Shown piece by piece: positions 45,242 to 56,023 of a DNA stretch of 64,000 bases. The first letter of the stretch is position 1. Each line of letters starts with the position of its first letter. The DNA is from Vombatus ursinus (lineage: Eukaryota > Chordata > Mammalia > Diprotodontia > Vombatidae), in contig NW_020954581.1 in NCBI RefSeq assembly GCF_900497805.2, forward strand, positions 8,871,790 through 8,935,789, given 5' to 3'. Both the position numbers and the translations under genes were made by a program. Under the pieces are notes generated by a model. The model saw only the letters and a program-made list of their open reading frames with translations, was not told where the DNA came from and did not search any database.

Positions 45242-45399
45242 GGGGCAACTAGGTGGCACAGTGGATATAACACTGGCCCTGAAGTCAGGAGGACGTTGAG
45301 TTCAAATCTGGTCTCAGACCAAACACTTGACACTTACTAGCTGTATGACCCTGGGCAAGTCACTTAACCCCAATTGCAAAAACAAACAAACAAACAAAA
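45242..45399 (+). mobile_element. WSINE1-like tRNA SINE with 13-bp target duplication
   Basis: Head ggggcaactaggtggcacag, gagttcaaatctggtctc, gtatgaccctgggcaagtc and a CAAA-rich tail. Perfect direct repeats aaacttaaattct lie at 45229-45241 and 45400-45412. Confidence 0.95.
45246..45259 (+). promoter_or_regulatory. CTCF-core-like motif in the SINE head
   Basis: The sequence caactaggtggcac matches 13 of 14 positions of the CTCF core CCASYAGRKGGCRS (only position 2 differs). Binding is inference; flanking motif strength and methylation are unknown. Confidence 0.35.
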
Positions 45400-45669
45400 A
45401 AACTTAAATTCTCCTGAGAAGGAAACAACATATATAAAGGTATATAAATTCAAAGTTTATATCAATTAATTTCAAGGAAAGAGGCACTTGGGTGTCAGGG
45501 AGGGAGATTTAAAAAGTCCTCAGGTAGCAGATGGCATCTGAGTTGTGCTTGAAAGCATGCTATTGATTTTATGAGGCAGAGATGAGGAGATTGTGTTTTC
45601 CTGAAATGGAGGAATTATTTGTGGGAAGTCTTGGAGACAGAAGATAGAATATTATGTATGAAGTGCAAA

Positions 45670-45815
45670 ATTATAAAACCATGAATATCAGTTCTAAATG
45701 AGACATTACAGAGGATATCACCCAATCCTTTCATTTTATATACAGGGAAGGCAAGTGACTTGCCCAAGGTCACACCATTTGTGAGTGGCAGAGTGAGGGT
45801 AAGTACTGTTACCTA
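45670..45815 (-). mobile_element. MIR-like SINE
   Basis: Antisense order: agttctaaatgagacattac, cctttcattttatatacagg, gcaagtgacttgcccaagg, gagtggcagagtgaggg. Confidence 0.7.
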
Positions 45816-45860
45816 CCAGTCCCTTCTTATTTTGATTACATATATAATAAACTCAACAGA

Positions 45861-46084
45861 TGAGTTTTGTTTCCTCTTTCTGGTGCTTCCTCCTATCAGT
45901 TCTAATTCTTAGTTACAACATCACTAATGTGAAAATATGTTTAATAGGAATGTATATGTATAGCCTATATCAGATGTGCACCATCTTGGGGAGGGGATGG
46001 GGAGAAAGGGGAAGAGAGATTTTAAACTCAAAAGCATGTGGAAGTGATTGTTGATAAATCAAGATAAATTAATAAAATAAATAA
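45861..46084 (+). mobile_element. 5'-truncated L1 insertion with 15-bp target duplication
   Basis: Contains the marsupial L1 3' UTR end: gaaaatatgtttaatagg, tagcctatatcagatgtg, cttggggaggggatggg, then a TAAAA-rich tail. Perfect 15-bp direct repeats (aataaactcaacaga) flank it at 45846-45860 and 46085-46099. This is a textbook target-primed insertion. Confidence 0.9.
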
Positions 46085-46099
46085 AATAAACTCAACAGA

Positions 46100-47090
46100 G
46101 AGAAAAGATTGTCTGTGAAACTCTCTTTTCTCCAGGCATCCAGAACTTAGTAATTAAGAATAAATTTCAATATTCTTCCTCAGAAATTCAGTTCTCAAAA
46201 TGTACTTCTGCACACTGTGAAGAAAGGTATTTTTAGAAATGCGAAATGTGTGCCACTTAATTCCTGTTAAGTTTCTTTAACAGATGGCATAGGTCTTTGA
46301 TTTATGCACTCACCTCCATGTGGCCTGCTGACAGTCAGTTTTTTTTTTAAATTTTTATGTTTTTTTTTTAATCTCAGGCCTTTTTTTCTTTAAATGGAAC
46401 AGAAATCTCGCCTTCTTGAAATTGGACCTGATCTGGGAATTAATTGTATTGTTCCAATCACATCCTTTGCCTAATGCATGGGGCTCGTTACAGTATCAAG
46501 AATTCCAGAGGATAGGGCATCTTAATCAGGTATGGGTTATTAAAGTGGCAATACCTAATTTTGTAAGGATTTAATTTAATGAGGATTTTAAAGGTTTTGC
46601 ATCAAATGAATGCTCAGAACTACCCTCTCTCCAGGATTAGGTGGGGCAGGAGGTAACAGATAGAGAAACAGACAGAGAAAACCAAACCTTGATCACAAAA
46701 GTCACGTGCATCAAAAAAAAAATCACACGAAAGAAAAAAGCAAGGTGTAGGGGATGCAAAACTGTTTTTTTTTTTTACTCTGGAGTGGGGTGAGAGAAAA
46801 TATTTTCACACAACACATTTCTGCAACTTCACAAATTTCCTTGGGTTGACAGCACAATACAGAATATAAAAGATAGTTTTCAGTATTTATAGAGACATTT
46901 ATTTCATACTTCTCATAGTAGAAACTGTTTTCATTCACTCAGAAGTCTGAAAGTTGATAATGTAAGAATTCATGAGAGAAATAGCTTTATGCATTAGTTA
47001 TCTGTTTATGGCTAATTAAAGCCAAGTTTTAAAATGTGGTCTTCCAAGCTTAAAGATGAGTAAGATGTCTGCTATGTCTATCAAAAAAGA
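46100..47090. other. Unassigned sequence
   Basis: AT-rich, no repeat named. About 46380-46600 is free of low complexity and could be a conserved non-coding segment, but nothing in the sequence alone shows that. Confidence 0.4.
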
Positions 47091-47092
47091 GA

Positions 47093-47597
47093 TCAAAAAA
47101 AGTGGGGGGCCTAATTGTACTGAAAATATTTATAGCAGCTCTTTTTATGGTGGCTAAGAATTGGAAATTTAGGGGATGCCCATCTGTTGGGAAATGGTTG
47201 AACAAGTTGTGGTATATGAAGTGCTACAAGACCACATGCTATATGTGGTATATTGTGCTATAAGAAATGACCAGCAGGATGATTTCAGAAAAAAAACTGG
47301 AAACACTTACATGAACTGATGCAAAGTGAAGTGAGCAGAATCAGGAGAACATTGTACAAAGTAACAGCAATATTGTATGATGAAGAATTGTGAATGACTT
47401 GCCTATTCTTAGCAATACAATAATTCAAGATAATCCCCAAGGTCAAAGTTCTACCTCCAGAGAAAGAACTGATATTAAATGAATACAGACTAAAGCATAC
47501 TATTTTTTTTACTTTCTTTAATTTTTTTTGTTCTAATCTTCTTGTAGAAAATGACTAATAAGGAATTGTTTTACATGATTGCAAAAAAAAAAAAAGA
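47093..47597 (+). mobile_element. L1 LINE, end of ORF2 and 3' UTR
   Basis: From 47121 the frame reads KIFIAALFMVAKNW, the conserved ORF2 C-terminal stretch (compare the same region of human L1, IAALFTIAKTWN), then CPSVGKWLNKLWYM. The 3' UTR follows (gatgcaaagtgaagtgagc, cagagaaagaactgatat) and ends in a 13-base A run (47583-47595). 5' truncated and frame-broken. Confidence 0.85.
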
Positions 47598-47849
47598 GTG
47601 AGATACGTGAGAAAGAAGAACAATTTATCATCTCCCTTGAGTAACCAAGGAAGTAGCTTTCCTCATGAACCTCTAAAAGTTGTCCATAGCTTCCTAAAGT
47701 GGGTGATATCATCCCCTGGGGGGTGTTGGAATGATTCAGGGAGAGGCAGTACTAGCTTCAGGTGCAATTGGGGAGTGTTGAATAAAAATAAGGGGGCAAT
47801 GAAAGCTTAAAAAAAGAAGAGAAGAGAATTTTGAAAAACCATTTGTACA

Positions 47850-48303
47850 TGTTTCATCTGTTATGCAACAGAGTTAAAGTCCTAGAGATTACATTATTTT
47901 TAAAATAAACACACAAAATGCAAATTACAACCGATCAGTGGTCAAGTCTGAGGACAGCTCTTAACAATCGAGTGTTGGCAGGCAAGCTTGTCCCACACTG
48001 TCGGGAAGTCTAGCATGCATAGGCAGGAATATGTGTATATACTGACTTGTTTACAATACAATACTATACAGTTACACGATACAATATTGCATCATCAAAA
48101 TTTCAATGCAGGAAAAACCCCACAAATTTACAATAAATTATTAAACTTAAGATGCATCATTTTTACAAAGAATTAGATTTTTTTTAAATGACACAATTTA
48201 AAAAAAAGCATTAAAGGCTTAAATGAAGTAGATTTCCAGGGGGGTGCTGAGTATTTTTTTTTTGAAGGAGACAGTAGGCCAAATAAGTGTGGGAACCACT
48301 GTT
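47850..48303 (-). mobile_element. Probable hAT-type DNA transposon relic
   Basis: The right side reads ggggggtgctgagtattttt, aggccaaataagtgtggg, aaccactgttctag, the usual look of a hAT terminal inverted repeat. The left border is a guess. Confidence 0.4.
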
Positions 48304-48304
48304 C

Positions 48305-48825
48305 TAGACCAACAATACTTAGAGCAGGGCCAACAGATGTAATCCCTGCTAGTTCACCATTTGGAGACTAAAGAAAACAATTTCTATCAATATTGTACCT
48401 CTGGAACCTGTTTTCATCACTGTCCAAACACTCTTCTCCCATCTCCAATGCCTCTGGGTGTGCAGGCACTGCTCTAGGGTCTCTTTCTCTCATCAGAGAC
48501 AGCACTCAAATCCATGCCTCTTGTGAGCATTGTCTATACATGGTTTATTCAACATCTATGTAGACACATATATCTTACATGATCATATATAATATCGAGT
48601 TGCCTAGGGTACAGAGAAGTTAACTCTCTCTGACTTGTCCAGGGTTTATATCATTCATTCATTCATTCACCATCAATAAATATCCAAAGCAAAATTCAAA
48701 TCTAGTTCTTTATACCATGACAAACCATTTCTCTCTGTGTGAGTGAATGTGGGTATAATGAAATATTATTGTGTATTAAGCCAATGACAAATATGAGAAA
48801 TTCAGAGAAGGTGGTGGGAGGCAGA
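48305..48825. other. Unassigned sequence
   Basis: Only a short (TTCA)n run at about 48658-48678 and a weak MIR-like stretch (48600-48720). Confidence 0.4.
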
Positions 48826-48827
48826 TA

Positions 48828-48888
48828 AAGAGAGACAGACAGACAGAGACAGAGAGACAGACAGACAGAGAGGGAGAGAGACAGAGAG
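48828..48888. repeat. (GACA)n/(GA)n purine tract
   Basis: GACA units mixed with GAGA units. Confidence 0.95.
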
Positions 48889-48889
48889 T

Positions 48890-49315
48890 TGTAGGAAATG
48901 ATGCAGAGTAAAAGAAGCAAAATCTAGAGAATAATATACTCAATGATTAATACAATATAAATGACAAGAAAAAAAGTGCTAAATGAAAGCCAAACTTTTA
49001 ATAATTTTAAAATGACAGGAGAAAAAATAATGAAGCATTACTTCCTCTTCATAGCAGGGAGGTAACAGACTACTAGGGCAGCATGTTTTATTCCTTTTCA
49101 GAGATGCTGTTGGGTATTTTTACTTAATTATTTTCCTTGAGTACAAGGCATGGTTTACTCTTAAAAGGGGTGGAGAAAGATCCCCCTCCCCAGAAATAAC
49201 TATGATGCAAATAAAAATAAGAGACATCACAAAAATAAAAATAAAATTCCCAGAAAAAATTAGATAGTTAAACCAAAGAATTTATCAAGGTCACAAATCT
49301 GAAGGGGTAAGATCA
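48890..49315. other. Unassigned sequence
   Basis: Nothing recognised. Confidence 0.4.
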
Positions 49316-49319
49316 GTAG

Positions 49320-49605
49320 TAGCCTGGGACAATTCAGTGCTATGCCGAGTTATGGTTTTAATTATCCCAGTGATTGGGACAAGTTATATAACTTCCCTTG
49401 GTCTGTTACTTTATTTATAAAATGAAAGTTTTAAACTTCAGGATGTAGTGGGTTGATACCCATTGGAGGTCTTCAAGCAAAAGCCGGATGAGCACTTGTT
49501 GGCTATATTGTAAACTGTATTTTTGTTCAAGAAACGGTTAATTTATGAGATCCCTTCTAACCACTAAGATCTTTTGAGTCTTTGATCAGGTGAACTATTA
49601 AGAGC
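49320..49605 (+). mobile_element. MIR fragment followed by CR1/L3 3' end
   Basis: About 49340-49435 is MIR-like. About 49440-49605 follows CR1/L3: cattggaggtcttcaagcaa, agccggatgagcacttgtt, gagatcccttctaaccac. Confidence 0.65.
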
Positions 49606-49609
49606 TAGA

Positions 49610-50045
49610 TTTGTGGATCTAAGAGTAAAGTCTTAATGGTTGGTTTGTTTATTGGTCTTATTTCACTCATAGTCATTTTGGGGCCTTAGCTCAGAAATAG
49701 GTCTCAGAAGAGGAATAATATGGAGGAAGCAAAAAGAGAAAGAGGTCTCAATAATTTCTATACTGCTGTCCATACTGCTGTCCACCCATTGACCCCAGGA
49801 GGCTATAGGAGACCATTCATCGCATTTCTTTAAACAGTAATGTGTATATTCATTTTGACTGCCTGGAATGGAACTGTATAATCTTTTGTGAGTAAGGGAC
49901 CTACCTTAAGTGAATAATTGTGGGTTCAAAACAAGGAAAATAACTGCTCTATATATGAGAGGCACTGGGATATAGTGGGCATATACTATAGGTTCTATTC
50001 TATCAATACTACAGGTATCATTATTATTATTATTACTACACACAT
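49610..50045. other. Unassigned sequence
   Basis: Nothing recognised apart from a short ATT run near 50017-50035. Confidence 0.4.
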
Positions 50046-50047
50046 TA

Positions 50048-50275
50048 AGAGGCATAGAGAATATAGTGGTTCCTGAGCCGGGGAAACATGAGACCAAGTT
50101 TCATTTTTTACATATACTAGGTCTATGACCCTGGACAAGTCATTTAACTTTTCATTGCTTTAACTAACTTTCTAAAAGTTGGAGAGGAGGTACCGACCTA
50201 CATTGCTGGAGGGAGTTTCCACAACTGGAGTTTCCCTATATTGATAAAATCACAAATCCGCTGCTTATATCTTTC
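50048..50275 (+). mobile_element. tRNA-type SINE of the 261-458 subfamily
   Basis: Head gaggcatagagaatatagtg; ggtctatgaccctggacaag; body taactttctaaaagttggag, ggaggtaccgacctacattg, ctggagggagtttccac, ttccctatattgataaaatc. Confidence 0.75.
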
Positions 50276-50279
50276 CTAC

Positions 50280-50735
50280 TTTGATCAGATACAACAGTTT
50301 ACATTTTTATAACACAAGGTGTTATAAGTGGGAGAAATGTCAGAGGGATTTTGGCACCATCCTTTTTGACAATGAAAATGATCAAAAAAGAACCTCGTGC
50401 CCAGAAGAAAGTTCTTATAAAAACTGAATCTTCCAAATGCAGAAATAATTTTGGGAGGAGATCTACTTTCAATCAGACAACAAAGTACAAGAAGTCCTCT
50501 ATAATTCTCTTACCAACGCCATCTCTACCCTCTAATTACATAATATTTGATTGGGGACATAAGCCACATATAAAAGATACAACTAGAGAAAAAGGAAGCC
50601 ATGTCCAAGTAAATACTAAATGGAATAATGCAGACAGTGATAATTCTTGGCACTGTGATTAATTTTTTCATAGACACAGACAATAAGATCCAGATTCAGT
50701 TATTGGAGCAGGCATTTACCAACAAATGAATGACT
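50280..50735. other. Unassigned sequence
   Basis: A 103-codon frame (50351-50662, KMIKKEPRAQKKVLIKTESS) is lysine-rich. It has no homology I can name and sits in A-rich DNA. Confidence 0.35.
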
Positions 50736-50739
50736 CTTG

Positions 50740-50895
50740 AAGACCTAGTTGCCTCATCTGGGTTGGAGTAGATTATCAACTCAAAGTAATGCAGCCAAGA
50801 AAGAAAATAAGAACAAAGGCTAAGATGAAACAATACATGTCAAATGTTTTGCAAACCATAAAAAACTGTATAAATGTTAACTATATACTTCAAAT
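50740..50895 (+). mobile_element. MIR SINE 3' part
   Basis: Order: gttgcctcatctgggttgg, atgttttgcaaaccataaa, tataaatgttaactatat. Confidence 0.5.
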
Positions 50896-50924
50896 TGTTG
50901 TTGTTTTGATTTGTGCTATTATGC

Positions 50925-51655
50925 TGTATTCATAGAAGCGTAACTTCTAGGAATAAGGAAAGGGTAGAACTGGTATACTCTGACCTGGCTAGACCACACC
51001 TTAAAAACTGTTTTCACTTCTGGGAATCCCATTTTATAAAAGATACTGACAAGCTAGAAGACATCTAGAGAAGGCCAGCCAAACTGTTGAAAGGTCTGAA
51101 TGTCATGCCATAACAGTTGAAGGAATTGGGGATGTTTTGTCAAAAGAAGAGCAGAATTTGGAGCTTGGAGGAAGACTGATAGTGGACTTCAAGTGTCTGA
51201 GGGCCTGGCAGGGGGATTTTATTTATAGAATCATAGGATCTTAGATTTAGTGATAAAAAAATGGCCTTAGAAGTCATCTAGTCCAACCCTCTCATTTTAC
51301 AGAAAAGGAAACTGAGTCTAGAGAAGTCAAATGACTTTTCCCTGATCAGGCAGAGCCGTGATTGGAGCAAAGGTCCACAGATTCCAAGTTCATCATGATT
51401 TGCATTGCATGATGTCATCTCTCAGCCTCTGTTTGGCCCCAGAGGAAAGAATTGGAAATACTTTGATCTCAAAGTGAAATGGATAACCTCAAAAGATAGT
51501 AAATTTCCTTCTCTGGGTATATCCTCAAACAAAATCTGGATGGAGATTTGTCCAAAATGTTGGATTGTAAAGGAATTCTTGTTCAGATACAGTTTGGATT
51601 ATATGATCGGTGGGGTCCCTATCAATTCTGAAACAGAAATATTCTGTAATCTATA
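50925..51655 (+). mobile_element. CR1/L3 LINE 3' region, split by a MIR-like SINE
   Basis: Left part 50925-51222: ctctgacctggctagaccac, tctagagaaggccagcc, aaggaattggggatgttttg, gacttcaagtgtctgaggg. A SINE occupies 51225-51395. Right part: ctgtttggccccagaggaaa, gtaaaggaattcttgttcag, tgatcggtggggtccctat. Confidence 0.85.
51225..51395 (-). mobile_element. MIR-like SINE inserted in CR1/L3
   Basis: Antisense order: agaatcataggatcttag, gaagtcatctagtccaaccc, cattttacagaaaaggaaac, ggcagagccgtgattgg. Confidence 0.8.
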
Positions 51656-51840
51656 AAATGAGTAGAGCAATCTACCATCTGCCTCATACCACTACTATAA
51701 GGAAAACATTTTATAAAATTTTTAAAGCACAATAAAATGTGAGTTGATATCATTATTAGCCAGATTGGTATTATCTGAAGGTATAATGAACATGTAGTCC
51801 ATTAATGATCCTAGAAAGGGATAGACAATATAGGCCCTAT

Positions 51841-51994
51841 TTTGGGGGGGAGGGGCAGGCGGGGCAATTGGGGTTAAGTGACTTGCCCAGGGTCACACAG
51901 CTAGTAAGTGTCAAGCATCTTAGACATGATTTGAACTCAGGTCCTCCTAACTCCAAGGTTGGTGCTCTATCCACTGTGCCACCTAGCTGTCCCC
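51841..51994 (-). mobile_element. WSINE1-like tRNA SINE
   Basis: Antisense order: aattggggttaagtgacttg, cccagggtcacacagctag, atttgaactcaggtcctcc, gctctatccactgtgccacc, tagctgtcccc. No clear target duplication. Confidence 0.9.
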
Positions 51995-52114
51995 TTACTT
52001 TTTGAAAAATAAAACAAGAGAAACAATTGTGGTTTGAGGTAGATCAGAATGGTCTTCAATAATATGATGGGTCTTCGGACTAAGTATTAAAAAAATGTAA
52101 GATTTAGTTTAGAA

Positions 52115-52304
52115 CAGTCATTCACCAACCTATTGGCCAAAGAGCCCTGGGATGCCTTGTGGGTGTTACAACTGGCCCGTGCCCAGTCCTCTATTTTCTC
52201 AATCAACAGATGTCAATAGCACAACTACTATTTTTCGGTAGTCCAAGAAACTATCTGATCTTAAAAAGGGGTTCTCATACTTGAAAAGATTGGGAACTTC
52301 TAGA
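52115..52304. mobile_element. hAT-type DNA transposon relic
   Basis: Inverted ends: left cagtcattcaccaacctatt; right, read backwards, cagtctagaagttcccaatc. Both resemble the CAG-G-TTC-CAACC ends of hAT MITEs. Confidence 0.5.
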
Positions 52305-52309
52305 CTGAA

Positions 52310-53135
52310 CTGTGGGGAAAGGGGGAAGGATAATTACTATGTCTGACATGGTGAAAAAGAACTAAATGCCCATAGGATGCCTTGGATCTTTTCAAAAGAG
52401 GGTACTATAGGAGGGTAAATCTATCATGATTTGTTTGAATGTCAATGAGTAGCAGACTAAAACAGCCTAAAGCAGGATGCCAGCTGCCTATCTTTTTGAA
52501 AGACCCATTTATAATTCAATTAAACTAGCCAAAGGAAATACTTTTTTAAAGGGTCTGTTAAAATTCCACCTTACCCATCATTACACCATAAAAAAAAATC
52601 TGTCAATGGTAGGTAATATTTTCCTTACATAAAATAATAAACTCAATGAAAACCTTGATGGTGGAGTTTAGCTAACTTTGAAAATGGGTTTCATGATATA
52701 GTTAAATCTCTCTGCTCCTACATCTATATTTTATGCCTACTTGGAATTATTTGTGGTTCACTCATTTCACACCAGAAACCTACAATAAAAATGGCATTTT
52801 AAATAGAAAAGGTGGGTCACATGTAGGAAATTAGTAATGTTCTACCTACTTCTTAAGTAATTCTTGATTTTCCACATGCTAATGATTCATGTTAGCTCCA
52901 CCAGTTCTTTCTTCTCCAATCCTTAGAAAAGAAAATCGGAAATCGGGATTTCCTAAATAAAGGAGCCCATGGGACACTTTGGTGCTAGAAATATATCAAT
53001 GAACCCTATAAGTACCAGTCTTAGACCTAGGAAATAAAGATTTTTTGAGGATAAAGAGAAATTAGAGGATAAAATATAAAAAATTACACCTATTTTAATG
53101 CCAAAAATAGTGCTATTCATGGGAAGTAATAATTA
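52310..53135. other. Unassigned sequence
   Basis: Nothing recognised. Confidence 0.4.
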
Positions 53136-53139
53136 TGAA

Positions 53140-53395
53140 AACTAATTTGCATTTATAACATGCTTTTAGGTGTGCAAAGTGCTTCATGTACTTTATCTAG
53201 TTTAAGCTTCACAAAAGTCCTTTAAAGGAGATACTAAAGTTACTATTATTCACATTTTGCAGATGAGAAAAATGGGTCCAGGTGAGATGAGGTGACTTGT
53301 TCAAGGTCATACAACTAGTAAGTGTGAGAGGTAGGATTCAAATCCACTTCTTTAGTGAATCCAAATCCAGAATTCCATCCATTATACTGTGTTTT
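53140..53395 (-). mobile_element. MIR3-like SINE
   Basis: Antisense order: ctaatttgcatttataacat, tgtgcaaagtgcttcatgt, attattcacattttgcagat, gttcaaggtcatacaactag, ggtaggattcaaatccac. Confidence 0.75.
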
Positions 53396-53529
53396 CATGA
53401 TTGAATACTTTATCTTTAAATGGCAAAATTATTGCAACACTAAATGCTCTCACCAGGGTGCATTAAAATCCTAAGGAACACCAGGGTTCCATTCCTTTAT
53501 TTAGCTCATTTTTCTTATTATTAGCACTG

Positions 53530-53543
53530 CCACTAGAGGGCAT
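53530..53543 (+). promoter_or_regulatory. Strong CTCF-core-like motif
   Basis: CCACTAGAGGGCAT fits the core CCASYAGRKGGCRS at 13 of 14 positions (last base differs), with tg before it as often seen. It is outside any repeat I recognise. A binding role is inference. Confidence 0.45.
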
Positions 53544-53570
53544 GTAAGAAAGAGAAAGACTAATAAATTA

Positions 53571-53688
53571 CTTTCTTTCTGTCTTTCTTTCTTTCTTTCT
53601 TTCTTTCTTTCCCTTTATTCCTTCCTTCCTTCCTTCTTTCCTTCCTTCCTTCCTTCTTTCCTTTCCTTCTTCCCATCCTTCTTCCTCT
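53571..53688. repeat. (CTTT)n/(CTTC)n polypyrimidine tract
   Basis: CTTT units, then CCTT units, about 118 bases almost free of purines. Confidence 0.97.
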
Positions 53689-53867
53689 TAAAATCTCTCT
53701 TGTGAGTGTTGGTACACTAAGATGTTTGCATTTGTTAATGATTCTTAAGTTCGTAATAAAAAATATTTTTGTTAAAAAATGAAATAAGTCAATGTTGCTA
53801 CCCATTAAATATTGTAACATAGAATGTAAGGACATAATGCTGCTTTTGAGATGATCTAGAGCAGTCA

Positions 53868-54192
53868 TTCTCAAAACATGTTCTAGAGGCCTCTGGGAAT
53901 CCCCAAGACCCTTTCAGTGACTCTGCAAGCTGAAAGAGGGAAGGAAATAAGCATTTATATAGGACCTACTATGTGTTGGGCACCATGTAAGTGCTTTTTA
54001 CAAATGTCTCATTTAAGTCAGATATTTTCATAATAATACTAAGACATTTTAATTTCCAATATAGTTAAGAGCAATAGATATAACCCACACAAACAAGAGC
54101 TCTTTGGGGTGGGGAAGGTTAAGAAATAATTTTTAAGGGTATAAATGGGTCCTGAGAGCAAAGACTTTAAGGATTGCTGATATATTCCAAAT
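53868..54192. mobile_element. hAT-type DNA transposon with a MIR3-like insertion
   Basis: Left end gcagtcattctcaaaacatg, then gggaatccccaagacccttt. After a MIR3-like piece at 53945-54020 (agcatttatataggacctac) the element resumes: tttcataataatactaagac, gatataacccacacaaacaa, gagctctttggggtgg, ggtcctgagagcaaagac, attgct. Flanks gatctaga and gatatatt (5 of 8) could be the old 8-bp target duplication. Confidence 0.75.
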
Positions 54193-54199
54193 CCTTCAT

Positions 54200-54460
54200 T
54201 TTATAGATGACAAAAAATCTTAATTTCAAGTTGAAATAACTTAACCAACATCATACTTCAATAATTCATTCATAATCATAATAAGGATGAGAACTTCTGC
54301 CAATCAATCAACAAACATTTATTAACGATTTATTGTGTGTCAGGCCCAGTGCTAGGCATGTGGGATGAAAAAATACAAAAAATGAAACAATCCCTGCCCT
54401 CAAGAACCTTATTTATAGCCTATAGGTGGAAAAATGAAGTACGTATGTAAGTAGAAATAC
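54200..54460 (-). mobile_element. MIR-like fragment then L2-tail-headed repeat
   Basis: About 54200-54298: ccttcattttatagatgac. About 54300-54460: caacaaacatttattaacg, tgtgtgtcaggcccagtgct, caatccctgccctcaagaac. Confidence 0.65.
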
Positions 54461-54570
54461 ATACATATAAAATATATGTGTGTATGTATACGTGCATATA
54501 TATGTATGTGTGTATGTGTTTTTATACATGCATGTTTGCACATATATACATATATGTGTATACACACACA
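54460..54570. repeat. TATG/TGTA-rich low-complexity tract
   Basis: Irregular tatatg, gtatgt and cacaca units. Confidence 0.9.
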
Positions 54571-54574
54571 GTTG

Positions 54575-54900
54575 GTCATTAAGACCAGGAGCTAGCAGCT
54601 GAGTGTCTATTATATACCTGATTTGTATCTGTCTAACCTACTTTTGATTTTCTTTTTGAGATTGGAACTTAAAAATCCAACAGCCTCAGCCTCAGCTTCC
54701 ATGGTAAAAGGGACTATAGGGTTCTGTCACCTAGCTAGGCTCTATTGATGCTTATGTTGGCTTTCAGTAAATACTCTATAAGGCCTCTTGCCAATGCATC
54801 TTCCTCAGAGGCCTTCCTCTGGTTGTTTAGATACCAGGACAACAATCAAACCATCCCCCTGTTTTCCCTCTTTCCCTCCACAACCAGACTACCACCTTTC
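54575..54900. other. Unassigned sequence
   Basis: Nothing recognised. Confidence 0.4.
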
Positions 54901-54904
54901 AAGG

Positions 54905-55175
54905 TTGTAAATAGAATCACAACATTTTGCAGTTGGAAGAAACTTCAAAATTCATCTCTTTTTACGTGTATATTAGCAGAAATTCTTTCTATGACAAACT
55001 TAACAACTAGACACCCACACACTCTGCTTAAAGACCTCACATGAAGGAAAATACAGTAACCCAGTCTGCTTGCTGATGTACCTAATTGTTATGAAGTTTC
55101 TACTTACATTGAACCTAATTCTGCCTCTCTTGAGACTTAACTTGAGCCTGGAATGCTAATTTTTAATTTCTGTTC
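54905..55175 (-). mobile_element. CR1/L3-like fragment, antisense
   Basis: Antisense order: gcagttggaagaaacttc, ctgcttaaagacctcaca, gttatgaagtttctactta, cattgaacctaattctgcc. Confidence 0.6.
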
Positions 55176-55187
55176 CCTGACAAATAA

Positions 55188-55231
55188 GGAAGGAAGGAAG
55201 GAAGGAAGGAAAGAAGGAAGGAAGGAAGGAA
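55188..55231. repeat. (GGAA)n polypurine tract
   Basis: About eleven GGAA/GAAA units. Confidence 0.97.
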
Positions 55232-55239
55232 TTTAAAAA

Positions 55240-55565
55240 AGCATTCATTAAGATCTCTCTATATGCTAGTCACCGTGCTAAGAACTGGGGCTACAAAAAC
55301 AAACAAAAAAAGGAAACAGGAATTTATTTATCAACTACTGTATACAAGACACTATACTAAGTGCTTTACAAATACAATCTCATTTAATCCTGACAACAGC
55401 CATGGGAAATACTTGCTTTTCTCATCCCCATTTTATAATTGAGGAAACTAAGACAGATAAAGGTTAAGTGACTTACAGGGTTACACAGTTAGCAAGTATC
55501 TGAAGCTGGAGATCTTTCTGAACCAAGCCCAGTGAGCTATTTATTGTGCTACTTGGATGTGAAGA
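55240..55565 (-). mobile_element. L2-tail-headed fragment then MIR3-like SINE
   Basis: About 55240-55310: atgctagtcaccgtgctaag. About 55325-55560: actaagtgctttacaaatac, tctcatttaatcctgacaac, gaggaaactaagacagat, gttaagtgacttacaggg. Confidence 0.75.
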
Positions 55566-55764
55566 TAGACCCTGCATTGGGTCAGCAGAGAAGAATGTGG
55601 CTTTGGAACTCATCTGTGCATGGTAACCAGAGTTCTTTGCCCTGTTTAAGATAATGGTTAATTTGGAGACCCATCACACCCCTGCACTGTTACTATATAC
55701 ACAACTAATACCTTGCTGTGAGTGACTTTTTATCCAATATTCCAGCTGCATTGTGAACTGGGTA

Positions 55765-55890
55765 ATTAATAAATCACTCAACAAGCATTTGTTAAGAGCC
55801 TACTATGTGCCAGGCACTGCTGATACTATGTGTGTGTGTTTAAGACAATAACTCCCTCCAAAGAGCTCACATTCTCTCAGGGAAGATGGC
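55765..55890 (-). mobile_element. L2-tail-headed repeat fragment
   Basis: Antisense order: caacaagcatttgttaagag, ctactatgtgccaggcactg, aaagagctcacattctctc. Confidence 0.7.
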
Positions 55891-55905
55891 ATGCTCATAT
55901 ATTCA

Positions 55906-56023
55906 GAATATATGTATATATATATATAAAATATATGTATATGTGTATATACATATATGTATATGTATATATGTATATGTGTATATGTATATGTGTATGT
56001 GTGTGTGTATATATATGTATGTG

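Larger units (their letters stand above)
45120..45660 (-). mobile_element. L2-tail-headed repeat carrying a CA tract and a SINE
   Basis: Antisense order: caccagattctagggatac, CA tract (45179-45209), cttgtctttaagaaactta, SINE insertion, then aattctcctgagaaggaaac and gagttgtgcttgaaagcat. Confidence 0.6.

Noticed and set aside
50351-50662. 103-codon lysine-rich frame resembling a basic nuclear protein
   Set aside because: The lysines come from A-rich DNA; no upstream promoter or homology is visible.
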